Below, piece by piece: positions 44,575 through 55,731 of a stretch of DNA of 64,000 bases. The DNA is taken from contig NZ_JOFS01000037.1 in the NCBI RefSeq assembly GCF_000719285.1, positions 13,671 through 77,670 on the forward strand, written 5' to 3'. The position numbers and the translations under genes are program-made. Under the pieces are notes generated by a model that saw nothing but the letters and a program-made list of their open reading frames with translations, ran no database searches and had not been told where the DNA came from. Each line of letters begins with the position of its first letter. The first letter of the stretch is position 1. The stretch is from Streptomyces bicolor. Lineage in GTDB: Bacteria > Actinomycetota > Actinomycetes > Streptomycetales > Streptomycetaceae.

Positions 44575-45282
44575 TCAGGCCTCCGGCCCCGCCCCCGTCG
44601 CCGGTGGCGGCTGCGGCAGCGGCCCCGCCCGATCCAGCAACCCCGTCCGAGCCGCCAGTGCCGCCGCCTCCAGCCTCGAACCGACCCCCAGTTTCATCAG
44701 CACCCGCTGCACATGGGTACGAGCCGTCGAGGGCGCGATGCCCATGCCCGCCGCGATCAGCCGGGTGTCCTCGCCGTCGGCGACCCGGACCAGGACCTCG
44801 ACCTCGCGGGGCGTGAGCATCTGGAGCAGGCGTTGCCCCTCGTCGTCCGGTTGGGCGGCCGGGTTGAGGAGTTCGCTGAACGCGCCCTGGAGCAGTTGCG
44901 GCGCCACCGCCGCCTCCCCCGCGCGCGCCTTCATGATCGCCCGCTCGACGCCCTCTATGCGCTCGTCGTGCCGTACATAGCCGGAGGCTCCCGCAGCGAA
45001 CGCCGCGGCTATGCCGCGCGGGCTCGGCACCGGGCCCAGGACGAGAACCGCCACCTGCGGGCGCTCCCGCTTGATCTTCACCACCGGGTCGAACATCCCC
45101 GGCTCCGCCGGCGTCGCCGTCCCCAGCAGGCACACCTCCGGTGCCCGCGTGATCACCAGCTCCGCCGCCCCCGCGGCGGGCGCGGCCGCGGCGAGCACCC
45201 GGTGCCCCCGCAGCTTCAGTGCCGAGGCCAGCGCCTCGGCGAGCAATCGGTGGTCGTCGACCACCATGAGCCGCACTCCCAT
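44575..45282 (-). CDS. LuxR-type regulator with degenerate receiver domain
   Basis: 235 residues from ATG 45282 with GGGGGG upstream. The N-terminal receiver fold starts normally (LMVVDDHRLLAEAL), but the phospho-acceptor position reads VCLLGTATPAE, so the Asp is missing. The fourth-strand Thr/Ser is Gly (VLVLGPVPS) and the conserved Lys is not seen (GYVRHDE). The C-terminal LuxR HTH is intact (LTPREVEVLVRVADGEDTRLI, ARTHVQRVLMKLGVGS). Activity is therefore probably independent of phosphorylation. No kinase adjacent. Confidence 0.85.
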   Translation of the reverse strand: MGVRLMVVDDHRLLAEALASALKLRGHRVLAAAAPAAGAAELVITRAPEVCLLGTATPAEPGMFDPVVKIKRERPQVAVLVLGPVPSPRGIAAAFAAGASGYVRHDERIEGVERAIMKARAGEAAVAPQLLQGAFSELLNPAAQPDDEGQRLLQMLTPREVEVLVRVADGEDTRLIAAGMGIAPSTARTHVQRVLMKLGVGSRLEAAALAARTGLLDRAGPLPQPPPATGAGPEA

Positions 45283-45548
45283 CGAGCAACCCCCCAGTCC
45301 CCCCAATGGATCCCCATCACTACCCAGGACCGGCCGCACCAGTCGCGCCAGTCCTGATGCCCCACTATGGATGCCCACTGGTCCGCGCGGACAGAAGCCC
45401 CCTCCCGGCTCCCCCGCCCTTCATGCCCCCGGAAGCTACACGCTTGTTCGACATTGCGCTCCCCCTACCGGTGAGAAGTGCCCCGGAACGGCCGGAATTT
45501 CTGGCTTTCCGTGCATTCGAGGGCGCTGGGCAGTACGCCTCGCGTCAG

Positions 45549-47258
45549 TCAGCCGGTGCCGTACGCGATCACCCGGTTCGCCGCCGAGATGTACAGACGC
45601 CCCTGGGAGTAGAGGTATTCGGCGCGCTGCGGAAGCAGGTCGGCCTCGACGTCAGGCACGGCCGCCGTGGCCGGATTCTCCAGCAGCCTGGTCTGCTCGA
45701 GGGTGACACCGTCGACGGTGACGACCTGGCCGCCCTTGGCGGCGTACGGCGACCGCTTGTACGCGAGCACATTGCCGCCGTCCATCCGCAGGGGCGAGAT
45801 CACATATCCGTCGCCCGCGTCCGCCCGCTGCCCGGTCCGCCTGCCGGTGGTCAGGTCGAACGCGACGATCTCGTTGGTCGGCCCGGTCCCGTCGCCGCCG
45901 TCGTGCTCCTTCGTCGGCAGATAGAGCCGGTCCTTGCCGACGGCCACCTGTGAGCACCGCTCGATCCTGCTGATGACGTCGCACTGGGCCGCGTACTGCT
46001 CGCCCGGCGCCGAGATCCGCGTGCGCAGCTTGCCGGTCCTGCCGTCGATGGAGAAGAAGTCCGTGCCGCCGCCGTCTCCCGCCGCGGCGCCGGCGTCCGT
46101 GGCGACGACCAGGGGGTCGGTCGAGACGATGCCGACGTTCTCGATGCCGGGGCTCTCGATGCCGGCGTTCCCGTTGCCATCGGTCATCCGGTACGCCGAG
46201 ATCACCTGCCCGGACTGCGGGTCGATGGTCTGGACGTCCAGTTGGAGGCGGCCGTTCGACCGGCACTCGCGCAGCGCCACCAGCTTCGGGCCGCCGCCGT
46301 ACCCGGCGTCGTGGCAGCTGTCGTTGGCCTTCGGCGTCCACAACGCCGTGCCCGAGGCGATGTCGAACGCGGCGCCGCCGCCCGCGCCGCCGACGGCGAC
46401 CGTGTTCGCGCTGACGGTGACGTTGTCGAACCGGATCGGTGCGTCGCCGCGCAGGGCGGACCCGGTCCACAGTTTCCGGCCGGCATCGAGATCGAGTGCC
46501 GAGACCTGGGTGCAGCCGTGCGTCGGCTTCGCCCTGGTCGGCATCGCGGGCTCGTGGACGATCGCCGTCAGGTGGTCCTTGGTGGTGTGGCCGGTGACCG
46601 CGCACACCCGGCCGGGCAGCGGGATCGTCCACAGCTTGGTGCCCTTGTCCGGGTCGTGGCCGGTGATCTCGGCGACGCCGGTCCTGACGTACGCCTTCCC
46701 GGTCAGCCATGAGCCGGGCACGGCGGCGCCGACGGCGGCCTCGGCCTTGTCCTTGTCCTTGGGCGACGGAATCTGGAAGAGGAGCCTGGCGGCGGTCCGG
46801 GCGGGTACGTTCTCGCTGCCCTTGGACGTCGTGGCGCCGCCCGCGTCGACCTGGCCGCCGGTACCGCCGGCGGAGCCCGCCGTGTCGTCCTTGGCGCCCT
46901 TGTCACCGGAGTTGACGTACAGGACACCACCGCCGACGATCAGCGCGGCCGCCACAACCCCCGCGACGACGACGGCCCACCAGGCGTTGGACCGCCGCCC
47001 GCCGCCACCCGGCCCGGCGGGCGGGCGGTGCACGGGCGGGCGGTGCAAGGGCGGGTGATGCAAGGGCGGGGGCGCCTGGGGGACGCCGTGATCGGAGTTC
47101 CAGTCGTACGGATTCTGCAGCTGCGCATACGGGTCGAGCTGCGGGCCGGGCCGGACGGGGCTGCCGTGACCTGGCGGCATGGGCGGCATGGGGGGCCGGG
47201 GAGGCCGCGGTGGCGTGTGGGGCGCACCGTAGCCACCCTGCTGCGGTGGCTGGGTCAT
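45549..47258 (-). CDS. Membrane-anchored PQQ-like beta-propeller protein
   Basis: 569 residues from ATG 47258 with GGGAGAG upstream. A Pro/His/Gly-rich cytoplasmic tail (1-90, with HHPPLHRPPVHRPP) is followed by one membrane segment (about 92-115). The external part (about 170-569) shows PQQ-like propeller blades: DPDKGTKLWTIPLPG, LDLDAGRKLWTGSAL, FDIASGTALWTPKA and DLTTGRRTGQ. Blade Trp motifs lack quinone ligands, so it is a structural or binding propeller, as in BamB-like proteins. Similar proteins in Streptomyces often flank kinase or cell-wall genes; no partner is evident here. Confidence 0.78.
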   Translation of the reverse strand: MTQPPQQGGYGAPHTPPRPPRPPMPPMPPGHGSPVRPGPQLDPYAQLQNPYDWNSDHGVPQAPPPLHHPPLHRPPVHRPPAGPGGGGRRSNAWWAVVVAGVVAAALIVGGGVLYVNSGDKGAKDDTAGSAGGTGGQVDAGGATTSKGSENVPARTAARLLFQIPSPKDKDKAEAAVGAAVPGSWLTGKAYVRTGVAEITGHDPDKGTKLWTIPLPGRVCAVTGHTTKDHLTAIVHEPAMPTRAKPTHGCTQVSALDLDAGRKLWTGSALRGDAPIRFDNVTVSANTVAVGGAGGGAAFDIASGTALWTPKANDSCHDAGYGGGPKLVALRECRSNGRLQLDVQTIDPQSGQVISAYRMTDGNGNAGIESPGIENVGIVSTDPLVVATDAGAAAGDGGGTDFFSIDGRTGKLRTRISAPGEQYAAQCDVISRIERCSQVAVGKDRLYLPTKEHDGGDGTGPTNEIVAFDLTTGRRTGQRADAGDGYVISPLRMDGGNVLAYKRSPYAAKGGQVVTVDGVTLEQTRLLENPATAAVPDVEADLLPQRAEYLYSQGRLYISAANRVIAYGTG

Positions 47259-47502
47259 ACGCGGCTCTCCCCTCGCGAACTGATGTGTCGCCACTCCTGC
47301 GCCGCCGTCGCGTTTCCGCCACAGCGGCGGTTCTCGGCCCGCTGTCGAGCAAGCCTTTCTACCACTCGCCGCGCACGACGCACCGGGCCGCGTCCGACCG
47401 TTTCCCGAGGCGGGCCGCCCTATGGCCCCGAGGGCGCCTGCCCGTGTCCCCGAGGGGCGCCTCCCCGAGTTCCCTGGGCGTCCCGACCCGTGCCCTGACG
47501 CG

Positions 47503-49314
<1,812 letters not shown>

Positions 49315-49479
49315 TGCTCTCCTGCCCGGGGGCTGTGTCGACATGCGGCTGGTCCGCGTGGGTCAGCCTCCCAGCCTAGTCGCGCGCACCGACAGCCCTC
49401 GCCCCACGCCTCCCTCGCTCCTCGCCCCGCCTCTCCCCCACCCCCTTAACCGGACGCAGGGATTCCCCGAAACGAACGC

Positions 49480-49506
49480 GCGCCCGGGCACTCGCTCCCC
49501 GGGCGC
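49480..49506 (-). terminator. Terminator of the PGRP amidase gene
   Basis: GCGCCCGGG (49480-49488) and CCCGGGCGC (49498-49506) form a perfect 9-bp stem with a 9-nt loop, about 30 bases beyond the stop at 49536. Confidence 0.6.
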
Positions 49507-49535
49507 ATCGCCGTGCCGGACCCTCGTGCCCGGTG

Positions 49536-50657
49536 TCAGCGGCGGGCCGCCGCCGCGCGGACCTCGGCGAGAAGGCCGTACATGACGTTGCCGGGGCACT
49601 CGGTGGAGAAGTAGTCGCGGTGGCCGCCGACCACGTTCGTGTCCTTCTTCGTGCCGTTGACCGGGTTGACGTACGTCACCCGCGCCTGCGGGTCCAGGCC
49701 CTTGAAGCGGGAGATCACCTTGATCAGCCGGATCAGGGAGGCCTTGGCCGCCTCCGTCGGGCCCTGCTCCTGGAGGGTGCCGAGCAGGGCGATGCCGAGG
49801 GCGCCGGAGTTGTAGCCGACGGAGTGGAAGCCGGTGACGAGGTCGCCGTCCGGGTTGAAGGCCGGGATGCCGTCGTCGCCGGAGTAGCGGCCCTCGTAGA
49901 CGTTGCCCGCCTCGTCGATGAGGAAGTGGTAGCCGATGTCGCCCCAGTCGTTGGTGATCGCGTGCAGCTCGTAGATCGCGCGGACCGTCGCGGCCGGGTC
50001 GGGATCGTCGTTCGGCGTCGCGGTGTGGTGGACCGTGATGATCTGGAGCGGGTAGTACGTCTCCGGCGAGTTGACCGAGCCGTCCGGCTTGAACCGCTTG
50101 GACTCGTCGGCGCCCCAGGCCGGCCGCGAGAGGTAGCGCACGCCACGCACGCGCGTGGGCTCGCTCGGCACATGGAAGGTGCGGTCGGGGCCGTCGGTGG
50201 TGTCGATCGCCAGCGAGTGCACACCGTCGATGGTGCTCGACGCCTTCACCTCGTACGCGGTGGCGTTCCGGGCGGCGACCAGGGCCGCTCCGCCGTCCTC
50301 GACGGTCGCGCAGCCGCTCTTCAGGGGCTGCCAGTCGCCGTCCGCGAGCCGGATGGCGGCGCCCTCCTTCGCACCGGACCAGCGCACACCGACGTAGGAG
50401 GCGGCGAAGGCGGTGGTGGCCTCGCCGGTGCCGGTGGCGGCCTCGGTGCGAGTGGCGGGGAACTTCTCCGGGGTCGTACCGGAATCGCCGGAACCGGCAG
50501 CCGAGTTGTCCGTCTCACCGGAGTCGGTGGTCGCGAACACCATCGGCGTCACCGCGGCACCGGCGGCCACTGCACCACCGGCGGCGATCACTCCGCGCCG
50601 GGAGAGTGAGCGCTTTCTGCGATGGGACGAGGGAGTGGGGGTGGGGGATTCGGACAC
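49536..50657 (-). CDS. Tat-exported PGRP-type N-acetylmuramoyl-L-alanine amidase
   Basis: 373 residues from GTG 50657 with AAGGGGAC 8 nt upstream. A twin-arginine signal (SLSRRGVIAAGG then a hydrophobic run to MVFA) directs Tat export. Residues 45-160 form an unassigned beta-rich domain. The amidase/PGRP domain (about 170-370) carries the zinc set: His in IITVHHTATPN, His in VVGGHRDYF and Cys in STECPG, with Tyr in GDIGYHFLID. It should cleave the amide between muramic acid and the stem peptide. Monocistronic. Confidence 0.9.
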   Translation of the reverse strand: MSESPTPTPSSHRRKRSLSRRGVIAAGGAVAAGAAVTPMVFATTDSGETDNSAAGSGDSGTTPEKFPATRTEAATGTGEATTAFAASYVGVRWSGAKEGAAIRLADGDWQPLKSGCATVEDGGAALVAARNATAYEVKASSTIDGVHSLAIDTTDGPDRTFHVPSEPTRVRGVRYLSRPAWGADESKRFKPDGSVNSPETYYPLQIITVHHTATPNDDPDPAATVRAIYELHAITNDWGDIGYHFLIDEAGNVYEGRYSGDDGIPAFNPDGDLVTGFHSVGYNSGALGIALLGTLQEQGPTEAAKASLIRLIKVISRFKGLDPQARVTYVNPVNGTKKDTNVVGGHRDYFSTECPGNVMYGLLAEVRAAAARR

Positions 50658-50856
50658 GGAAGTGTCCCCTTCCAGAAGTGCACTTGACGGGAGGCGTCGG
50701 GCGCGCGAGGGCAGCCCGGGGCGTCCTGGGGGGGGGCGGGCGCCTGACGCTTGAAACGTCAAGGGACCCTAGCCGTCCCACCAGCCCCACGCGTACTCCG
50801 ATCGCAGTACATTCGTGTGAAGATCGGGCGAAGAAGCCCTACTTGTGAGTACGGCG

Positions 50857-51020
50857 TCACGCTCCGGCTCCGTCCAGCGGCTGACGCGGGGCCAGTCCGC
50901 GCCGCTGGACCGCCTGTTCTCTGCCGCAGGCTCTCGGAGTGCCGGCGCATCCGGATCGCCAGGTAGTCGACGCGGTACAGGTCCTGCAGCTCCGCCGGGT
51001 CCCGCCGGCGCTATCCAAGG
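50857..51020 (-). pseudogene. Possible remnant of a nitrate-sensor-like histidine kinase
   Basis: In the 398-base gap between the amidase and ispE one minus-strand frame reads RDPAELQDLYRVDYLAIRM then RRHSESL (about 51020-50925). It resembles the segment after the phospho-acceptor helix in Streptomyces sensor kinases (DHLAxRMRRHxENL). A +1 frame change then gives QAVQRRGLAPRQPLDG before a stop near 50857. There is no start and no ATPase domain, so it is a gene scrap. The rest of the gap, 50658-50856, holds the amidase promoter. Confidence 0.4.
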
Positions 51021-51055
51021 GTTGTTTTGGCCCAGTTGGAGATGTTGTGACGCTT

Positions 51056-51964
51056 TTACGCGGGCAGCACGGTGGCGCCCGGCACCGGCCCGGACGCCGT
51101 ACGCACCGCCCGACAGGTGCCGGACGACCGTAGGGTTTCGGCCACCTTCTCCGCCGACTCGGGGTCGCGGGCGAGGAACGCCGTGGTCGGGCCCGAGCCG
51201 GAGACGAGCGCCGCGAGCGCGCCCGCGGCCCGGCCGGCGGCGAGGGTGTCGGCGAGCTCCGGGAAGAGGGAGAGGGCGGCGGGCTGGAGGTCGTTGGAGA
51301 CGGCCGCGGCGAGCGCGTCGGGGTCGCCCTTGGCGAGGGCGTCGAGCAGCGGCCGGGAGGCGACGGGCTCGGGGATGTCGGTCCCCTCGCCGAGCCGGTC
51401 GAACTCCCGGAACACGGCAGGCGTGGACAACCCGCGCTCCGCCATCGCGAACACCCAGTGGAAGGTCCCGCCCACGTCGAGCGTACGGAGCTGCTCGCCC
51501 CGCCCGGTGCCGAGGGCCGCCCCGCCGACCAGGCTGAACGGCACGTCGCTGCCCAACTCGGCGCAGATGCCGAGCAGTTCCGCAGGGGAAGCGCCGGTCC
51601 CCCACAGCGCGTCGCAGGCGAGCAGTGCACCCGCGCCGTCCGCGCTGCCGCCCGCCATGCCGCCGGCGACCGGGATGTCCTTGGCGATGTGCAGGTGCAC
51701 ATCGGGGGTGAGGCCGTACCGCGCGGCGAGCGCCTCGGCCGCGCGGGCGGCGAGGTTCGTACGGTCGAGGGGGACCTGGTCGGCGTCCGGTCCGTCGCAG
51801 GTGACGCGCAGTCCGTCCGGCGAGGGGGTCACGGTGACCTCGTCGTACAGGCCGACGGCGAGGAAGACGTTGGCCAGGTCATGGAACCCGTCGGGGCGGG
51901 CGGCGCCCACCGCGAGCTGGACGTTGACCTTGGCGGGGACGCGGACGGCGACGCGCGCGCTCAC
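51056..51964 (-). CDS. ispE: 4-diphosphocytidyl-2-C-methyl-D-erythritol kinase
   Basis: Phosphorylates CDP-methylerythritol in the MEP isoprenoid pathway. 302 residues of the GHMP family: VRVPAKVNVQLAVG with catalytic Lys/Asn, DGFHDLANVFLAV, the ATP loop IPVAGGMAGGSADGAGALL and GSDVPFSLVGGAALGTGRGE, and ALVSGSGPTTAFLA. GTG 51964 abuts the ksgA stop codon, and its Shine-Dalgarno (AAGGAG) lies inside the end of ksgA, so translation is coupled. Confidence 0.96.
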   Translation of the reverse strand: MSARVAVRVPAKVNVQLAVGAARPDGFHDLANVFLAVGLYDEVTVTPSPDGLRVTCDGPDADQVPLDRTNLAARAAEALAARYGLTPDVHLHIAKDIPVAGGMAGGSADGAGALLACDALWGTGASPAELLGICAELGSDVPFSLVGGAALGTGRGEQLRTLDVGGTFHWVFAMAERGLSTPAVFREFDRLGEGTDIPEPVASRPLLDALAKGDPDALAAAVSNDLQPAALSLFPELADTLAAGRAAGALAALVSGSGPTTAFLARDPESAEKVAETLRSSGTCRAVRTASGPVPGATVLPA

Positions 51965-52870
51965 TTACTCGTACTCCTTGTGCGGGGCGGGCTCCTCCGG
52001 CCGGGCGCCGGCTTCCTTGTGCTCGGCGATGAGCGCGAACTCCTCGACCGTCAGCGCCTCTCCGCGCGCCTGCGGCGAGACCCCGGCCGCGACGAGGGCC
52101 GCCTCGGCCGCCGCCGCCGAACCCGCCCAGCCGGCGAGCGCGGCGCGCAGTGTCTTGCGGCGCTGGGCGAAGGCGGCGTCGACGACGGCGAAGACCTCGC
52201 GCTTGGAGGCGGTGGTCTTGATCGGCTCGGTGCGCCGGGTCAGCGCCACCAGCCCGCTGTCGACGTTCGGCGCGGGCCAGAAGACGTTGCGCCCGATGGC
52301 CCCGGCCCGCTTGACCTCGGCATACCAGTTGGCCTTCACGGACGGCACGCCGTACACCTTGGAGCCGGGCGCGGCGGCCAGCCGGTCGGCGACCTCCGAC
52401 TGCACCATGACGAGGGTGCGTTCGATGCTCGGGAACGTGTCGAGCATGTGGAGGAGGACCGGGACGGCCACGTTGTAGGGGAGGTTGGCGACCAGCGCGG
52501 TGGGCGGTGGGCCGGGAAGTTCGGCGACGTGCATCGCGTCGGAGTGCACCAGCGCGAAACGGTCGGCGCGCTCCGGCATGCGGGCCGCGATGGTGGCGGG
52601 CAGCGCGGCGGCCAGTACGTCGTCGATCTCCACGGCGGTGACGCGGTCGGCGACCTCCAGCAGGGCGAGCGTGAGGGAGCCGAGTCCCGGGCCGACCTCC
52701 ACCACCACGTCGTCGGGGCGGACCTGAGCGGTGCGGACGATACGGCGGACCGTGTTCGCGTCGATCACGAAGTTCTGGCCGCGCTGTTTGGTGGGGCGCA
52801 CGCCTAGGGCGGCCGCCAGCTCACGGATGTCGGCGGGGCCCAGGAGGGCGTCGGGGGTGGGGCTGCTCAC
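51965..52870 (-). CDS. ksgA: 16S rRNA (adenine-N6)-dimethyltransferase
   Basis: Dimethylates A1518/A1519 (E. coli numbering) in the 3' hairpin of 16S rRNA. 301 residues from GTG 52870. Conserved steps: [21 protein letters not shown] motif [15 protein letters not shown], the catalytic [11 protein letters not shown], and [17 protein letters not shown]. The C-terminal domain and tail are typical of actinobacteria. First gene of ksgA-ispE. The start lacks a Shine-Dalgarno and follows a -10 element by 6 nt. Confidence 0.96.
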   Translation of the reverse strand: MSSPTPDALLGPADIRELAAALGVRPTKQRGQNFVIDANTVRRIVRTAQVRPDDVVVEVGPGLGSLTLALLEVADRVTAVEIDDVLAAALPATIAARMPERADRFALVHSDAMHVAELPGPPPTALVANLPYNVAVPVLLHMLDTFPSIERTLVMVQSEVADRLAAAPGSKVYGVPSVKANWYAEVKRAGAIGRNVFWPAPNVDSGLVALTRRTEPIKTTASKREVFAVVDAAFAQRRKTLRAALAGWAGSAAAAEAALVAAGVSPQARGEALTVEEFALIAEHKEAGARPEEPAPHKEYE

Positions 52871-52876
52871 CCGACA

Positions 52877-52882
52877 AGGGTA
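52877..52882 (-). promoter_or_regulatory. -10 element of a leaderless ksgA promoter
   Basis: TACCCT on the minus strand (52882-52877) ends 6 nt before GTG 52870, with no ribosome-binding site between. Confidence 0.4.
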
Positions 52883-53042
52883 CGGGGCCCCAGGTACGCG
52901 GCCGGCCTCGGTTGTGGGCTGCCCTGCGCTGGGGCTGGGCGGGGGTGTGTCGCGCGGCCCGGCGCTACGGGGCGCCGCCCTTCTTTGGGACGGGAGCCGC
53001 CCCAGCGGCACGACTGCCCGCGGCTGAGCGCAGAACACCCGC

Positions 53043-54638
53043 TCACCCGTGCAACCGCCCCCCGCAATGCGGCCAAGGACTCGTCCCCTGCCTCACATAC
53101 AGCTTCTTCGCCCGCTGCGTCTGCTCCGCCGCCGGCGCGTCCTGCGGCCGCCCCTTCCCCCCGAGGCTCCGCCAGGTCTGCGTGTCGAACTGGTACAGCC
53201 CGCCGTACGTCCCCGAAGAGTCCACCGCGTCCGCCCGCCCCCCGGACTCGCACGCCGCCAGCCCCTGCCAGTTCAGCCCGTCCGCACCGCGCACGGACGT
53301 CGGCAGCGGCTTGGTGCCCACCTTCACGATCTGCGTCTGCGGCTCCCGGACCACCTCGGTCCGGATCCGCCGCGGCTTCTGCCGGACACCGTTGACCATG
53401 CGCAGCTGGTACGTGATCCGCCGCAGCCCCGGCACGCCCGCCCGCTCGACGACCTCCGTGCCGCGGAAGACCGAGGGATCCTCGACCCGCTCCACGCCGA
53501 ACGCGATCGCCTCGTCCCGGATCTCCTTCCTGCCGGTGATCCGCAGGACCGTGACCGTCTGCCCGTCGCGCGGGAAGGTGTCGAGCGGGACGGACGTCGT
53601 GTCCTGCCCGCGCAGCGTGATGCCGGCCTGCTCCACGACCTCCCCCACGGTCGCCGCGTTCGTACGGATGGTGCGTGCCAGGCCGTCCGCCATGACCGTC
53701 ACCGCGCGCTCGGTGCGCACATCCAGCGCGAGCCCCTCGCGTCCGATGCGCCGAGAGCGCGAGGTCGACACATACGCCCCCTCCGCGCGCACCCCCATCT
53801 GCTTGAGCGCCGCCTCCACGGTGTGCGCCGTCGTCCACACCTGGCGCCGCTGACCGTCGATCGTGAGCCGCACGGGCCGCCCGTAGCGCACCGCGACCTC
53901 GTCTCCGCTCTCGAGCGCCGCGTCGGGAGCGGGCGCCACCACATCGTGCGCCCCCACCTCCACGCCCTCCTCGGCGAGCAGCTCGGTGACGTCGTCCGCG
54001 AAGGTGTGCAGGCTGCGCTGCTTGCCGTCGACGCTCAGCTCGACCGCCTTGTCCTTGGCGACGAAGGCGGACGTCCCGCCCGCGAGGAACGCGACGACCA
54101 GCGCCTGCGGCACGAGCCGGCGCATGGACCCCTCGCCCCGCTCAGTGGTTCGCGCCCGGCGCCGGTGCGCGGCCCGCCGCCCGCGCCCCTGGCGTACAAC
54201 CCGCGCGGGGTCGGGTTCGGGGTCCTCGTACGCGGGCTTGTACGTGTCCTCGTATGTCTCGTCGGTGTCGTACGCGGCACGCTTCACATAGGCCTCGTGG
54301 ATCCCATAGGCCTCATGGGTTCCGCGATGGGTCCCGTTGGCTGCATGGTTTCCAGGGGTTCCATGGGCTCCAGGGGAGCCCTGAGTTCCGGGGGAACTGT
54401 GGGTTCCGGGGGAACCGTGGGTCCCCTGAGGCCCATGAGGTCCGTGGGCTCCATGCATCCCGTACATCTCGTACGCGGGTCTGTAACTGTCCGTACGCGC
54501 CCCGTAAGCCCCATGCACCCCCTGAATCCCTTGCAACCCGTACGCCAGCGTCTGAGCGCTGTACGGGTCGAAGCCGCCGAACGCCGGGGGCTCGTGGGCC
54601 GGGCTCGGGCCATACGTCTCGAACTGCGCGTTGCTCAC
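53043..54638 (-). CDS. rpfB: Resuscitation-promoting factor RpfB with collagen-like N-terminal extension
   Basis: A cell-wall lytic transglycosylase that helps spores and dormant cells resume growth. 531 residues: cytoplasmic N-terminus (1-171), one membrane segment (about 173-194), three DUF348 repeats (about 195-350), a G5 domain (about 355-435) and the RPF domain at the C-terminus ([14 protein letters not shown] with catalytic Glu, [16 protein letters not shown]). Residues about 59-100 show Gly at nearly every third position with His/Pro/Thr/Ser between. GTG 54638 has GGAG upstream and a promoter; an internal ATG at 54125 with GAGGGG would give the usual short form. It follows tatD and precedes ksgA. 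Confidence 0.88.
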   Translation of the reverse strand: MSNAQFETYGPSPAHEPPAFGGFDPYSAQTLAYGLQGIQGVHGAYGARTDSYRPAYEMYGMHGAHGPHGPQGTHGSPGTHSSPGTQGSPGAHGTPGNHAANGTHRGTHEAYGIHEAYVKRAAYDTDETYEDTYKPAYEDPEPDPARVVRQGRGRRAAHRRRARTTERGEGSMRRLVPQALVVAFLAGGTSAFVAKDKAVELSVDGKQRSLHTFADDVTELLAEEGVEVGAHDVVAPAPDAALESGDEVAVRYGRPVRLTIDGQRRQVWTTAHTVEAALKQMGVRAEGAYVSTSRSRRIGREGLALDVRTERAVTVMADGLARTIRTNAATVGEVVEQAGITLRGQDTTSVPLDTFPRDGQTVTVLRITGRKEIRDEAIAFGVERVEDPSVFRGTEVVERAGVPGLRRITYQLRMVNGVRQKPRRIRTEVVREPQTQIVKVGTKPLPTSVRGADGLNWQGLAACESGGRADAVDSSGTYGGLYQFDTQTWRSLGGKGRPQDAPAAEQTQRAKKLYVRQGTSPWPHCGGRLHG

Positions 54639-54680
54639 GACGACACGCTCCAGCGGAGGGACTCCGGATAGGGCCCCCAG

Positions 54681-54709
54681 AACCTAGCGGAGGGGTCGTG
54701 ACTCTCCAA
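54681..54709 (-). promoter_or_regulatory. Candidate rpfB promoter
   Basis: On the minus strand TTGGAG (54709-54704) and TAGGTT (54686-54681) are spaced 17 nt, about 40 bases upstream of GTG 54638. This supports transcription of the long rpfB form. Confidence 0.45.
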
Positions 54710-54764
54710 AGCGACTCGGCTACGCACAGTCGCGACGGGACCCGGCGTAATTCCGTAGGAGCGT

Positions 54765-54784
54765 TGCCCGGCGACCGCCGGGCA
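54765..54784 (-). terminator. Hairpin after tatD
   Basis: TGCCCGGC (54765-54772) pairs with GCCGGGCA (54777-54784) around GACC, 8 bases beyond the tatD stop. Confidence 0.6.
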
Positions 54785-54791
54785 GTCACGG

Positions 54792-55673
54792 TCAGTAGCC
54801 GAAAGCGCGTGCCGTGTTCGCGCCCAGGGCCGTCGCCAGCGCGTCCTCGTCGATCCCTCGAACGGCGGCCATGGCGCGCACCGTGACCGGAATGAGATAC
54901 GGCGCGTTGGGCCGTCCGCGGTACGGGACCGGCGTGAGGAAGGGCGCGTCGGTCTCCACGAGGAGCAGCTCCAGCGGGGCCACCGCCACCGCGTCCCGCA
55001 GGTTCTGGGCGTTCTTGAAGGTGACGTTGCCCGCGAAGGACATGAAGTAGCCGGCGCGGGCGCACACCTCGGCCATCTCGGCGTCGCCGGAGTAGCAGTG
55101 GAAGACGGTCCGCTCGGGCGCGCCCTCCTCCTTGAGCACCCGCAGCACGTCCGCGTGGGCCTCGCGGTCGTGGATGACCAGGGCCTTGCCGTGCCGCTTG
55201 GCGATCTCGATGTGGGCGCGGAAGGACGCCTCCTGCGCCTCCTTGCCCTCGGGCCCGGTGCGGAAGTAGTCGAGGCCGGTCTCGCCGACGCCCTTGACCT
55301 GCGGGAGCGCGGCCAGGCGGTCGATCTCGGCGAGCGCCTCGTCGAGCGCCCGCGCACCACCCGGCTCGCGCGCCCCCTGCCGTGACCAGCCATCCGGATC
55401 CCCGTGCACGATGCGGGGCGCCTCGTTGGGGTGCAGCGCGACGGTCGCGTGCACGGCGTCGTACCGCGCCGCCGTCTCGGCCGCCCACTGCGAGCCGCGT
55501 ACGTCACAGCCCACCTGTACGACCGTGGTCACCCCGACCGACGCCGCCTTCGCCAGGCCCTCCTCCACCGTGCCGGACTGCATGTCGAGGTGGGTGTGGG
55601 AGTCGGCGACCGGGACCCGGAGCGGTTCCGGGAGGGGCGGGGCGGCGTGCTTGTCGGAGGCGTTCGAAGGCAT
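54792..55673 (-). CDS. tatD: TatD family metal-dependent hydrolase (DNase)
   Basis: 293 residues of a TIM-barrel amidohydrolase-like nuclease. Metal ligands appear in order: DSHTHLD, a Glu in KGVGETGLDYF, VIHDREAHADVL, FHCYSGD and LLVETDAPFL. The N-terminal 20 residues are a Pro-rich extension. TatD enzymes act as 3'-5' exonucleases or D-aminoacyl hydrolases in DNA repair and quality control. The order rsmI - (zinc ribbon) - tatD - rpfB - ksgA - ispE is conserved in actinobacteria as I recall it. Confidence 0.93.
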   Translation of the reverse strand: MPSNASDKHAAPPLPEPLRVPVADSHTHLDMQSGTVEEGLAKAASVGVTTVVQVGCDVRGSQWAAETAARYDAVHATVALHPNEAPRIVHGDPDGWSRQGAREPGGARALDEALAEIDRLAALPQVKGVGETGLDYFRTGPEGKEAQEASFRAHIEIAKRHGKALVIHDREAHADVLRVLKEEGAPERTVFHCYSGDAEMAEVCARAGYFMSFAGNVTFKNAQNLRDAVAVAPLELLLVETDAPFLTPVPYRGRPNAPYLIPVTVRAMAAVRGIDEDALATALGANTARAFGY

Positions 55674-55731
55674 GCCCCGATCCTACGAAAGGGGCACGCC
55701 CTCTCAGCCGGTGACCAGTTCGGCGCTCGCC

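Noticed and set aside
54639..54791. c-di-AMP (ydaO) riboswitch upstream of rpfB, as known for some Streptomyces rpf genes
   Set aside because: I could not find the conserved ydaO sequence blocks in this short leader; only a plain promoter and the tatD hairpin are visible.
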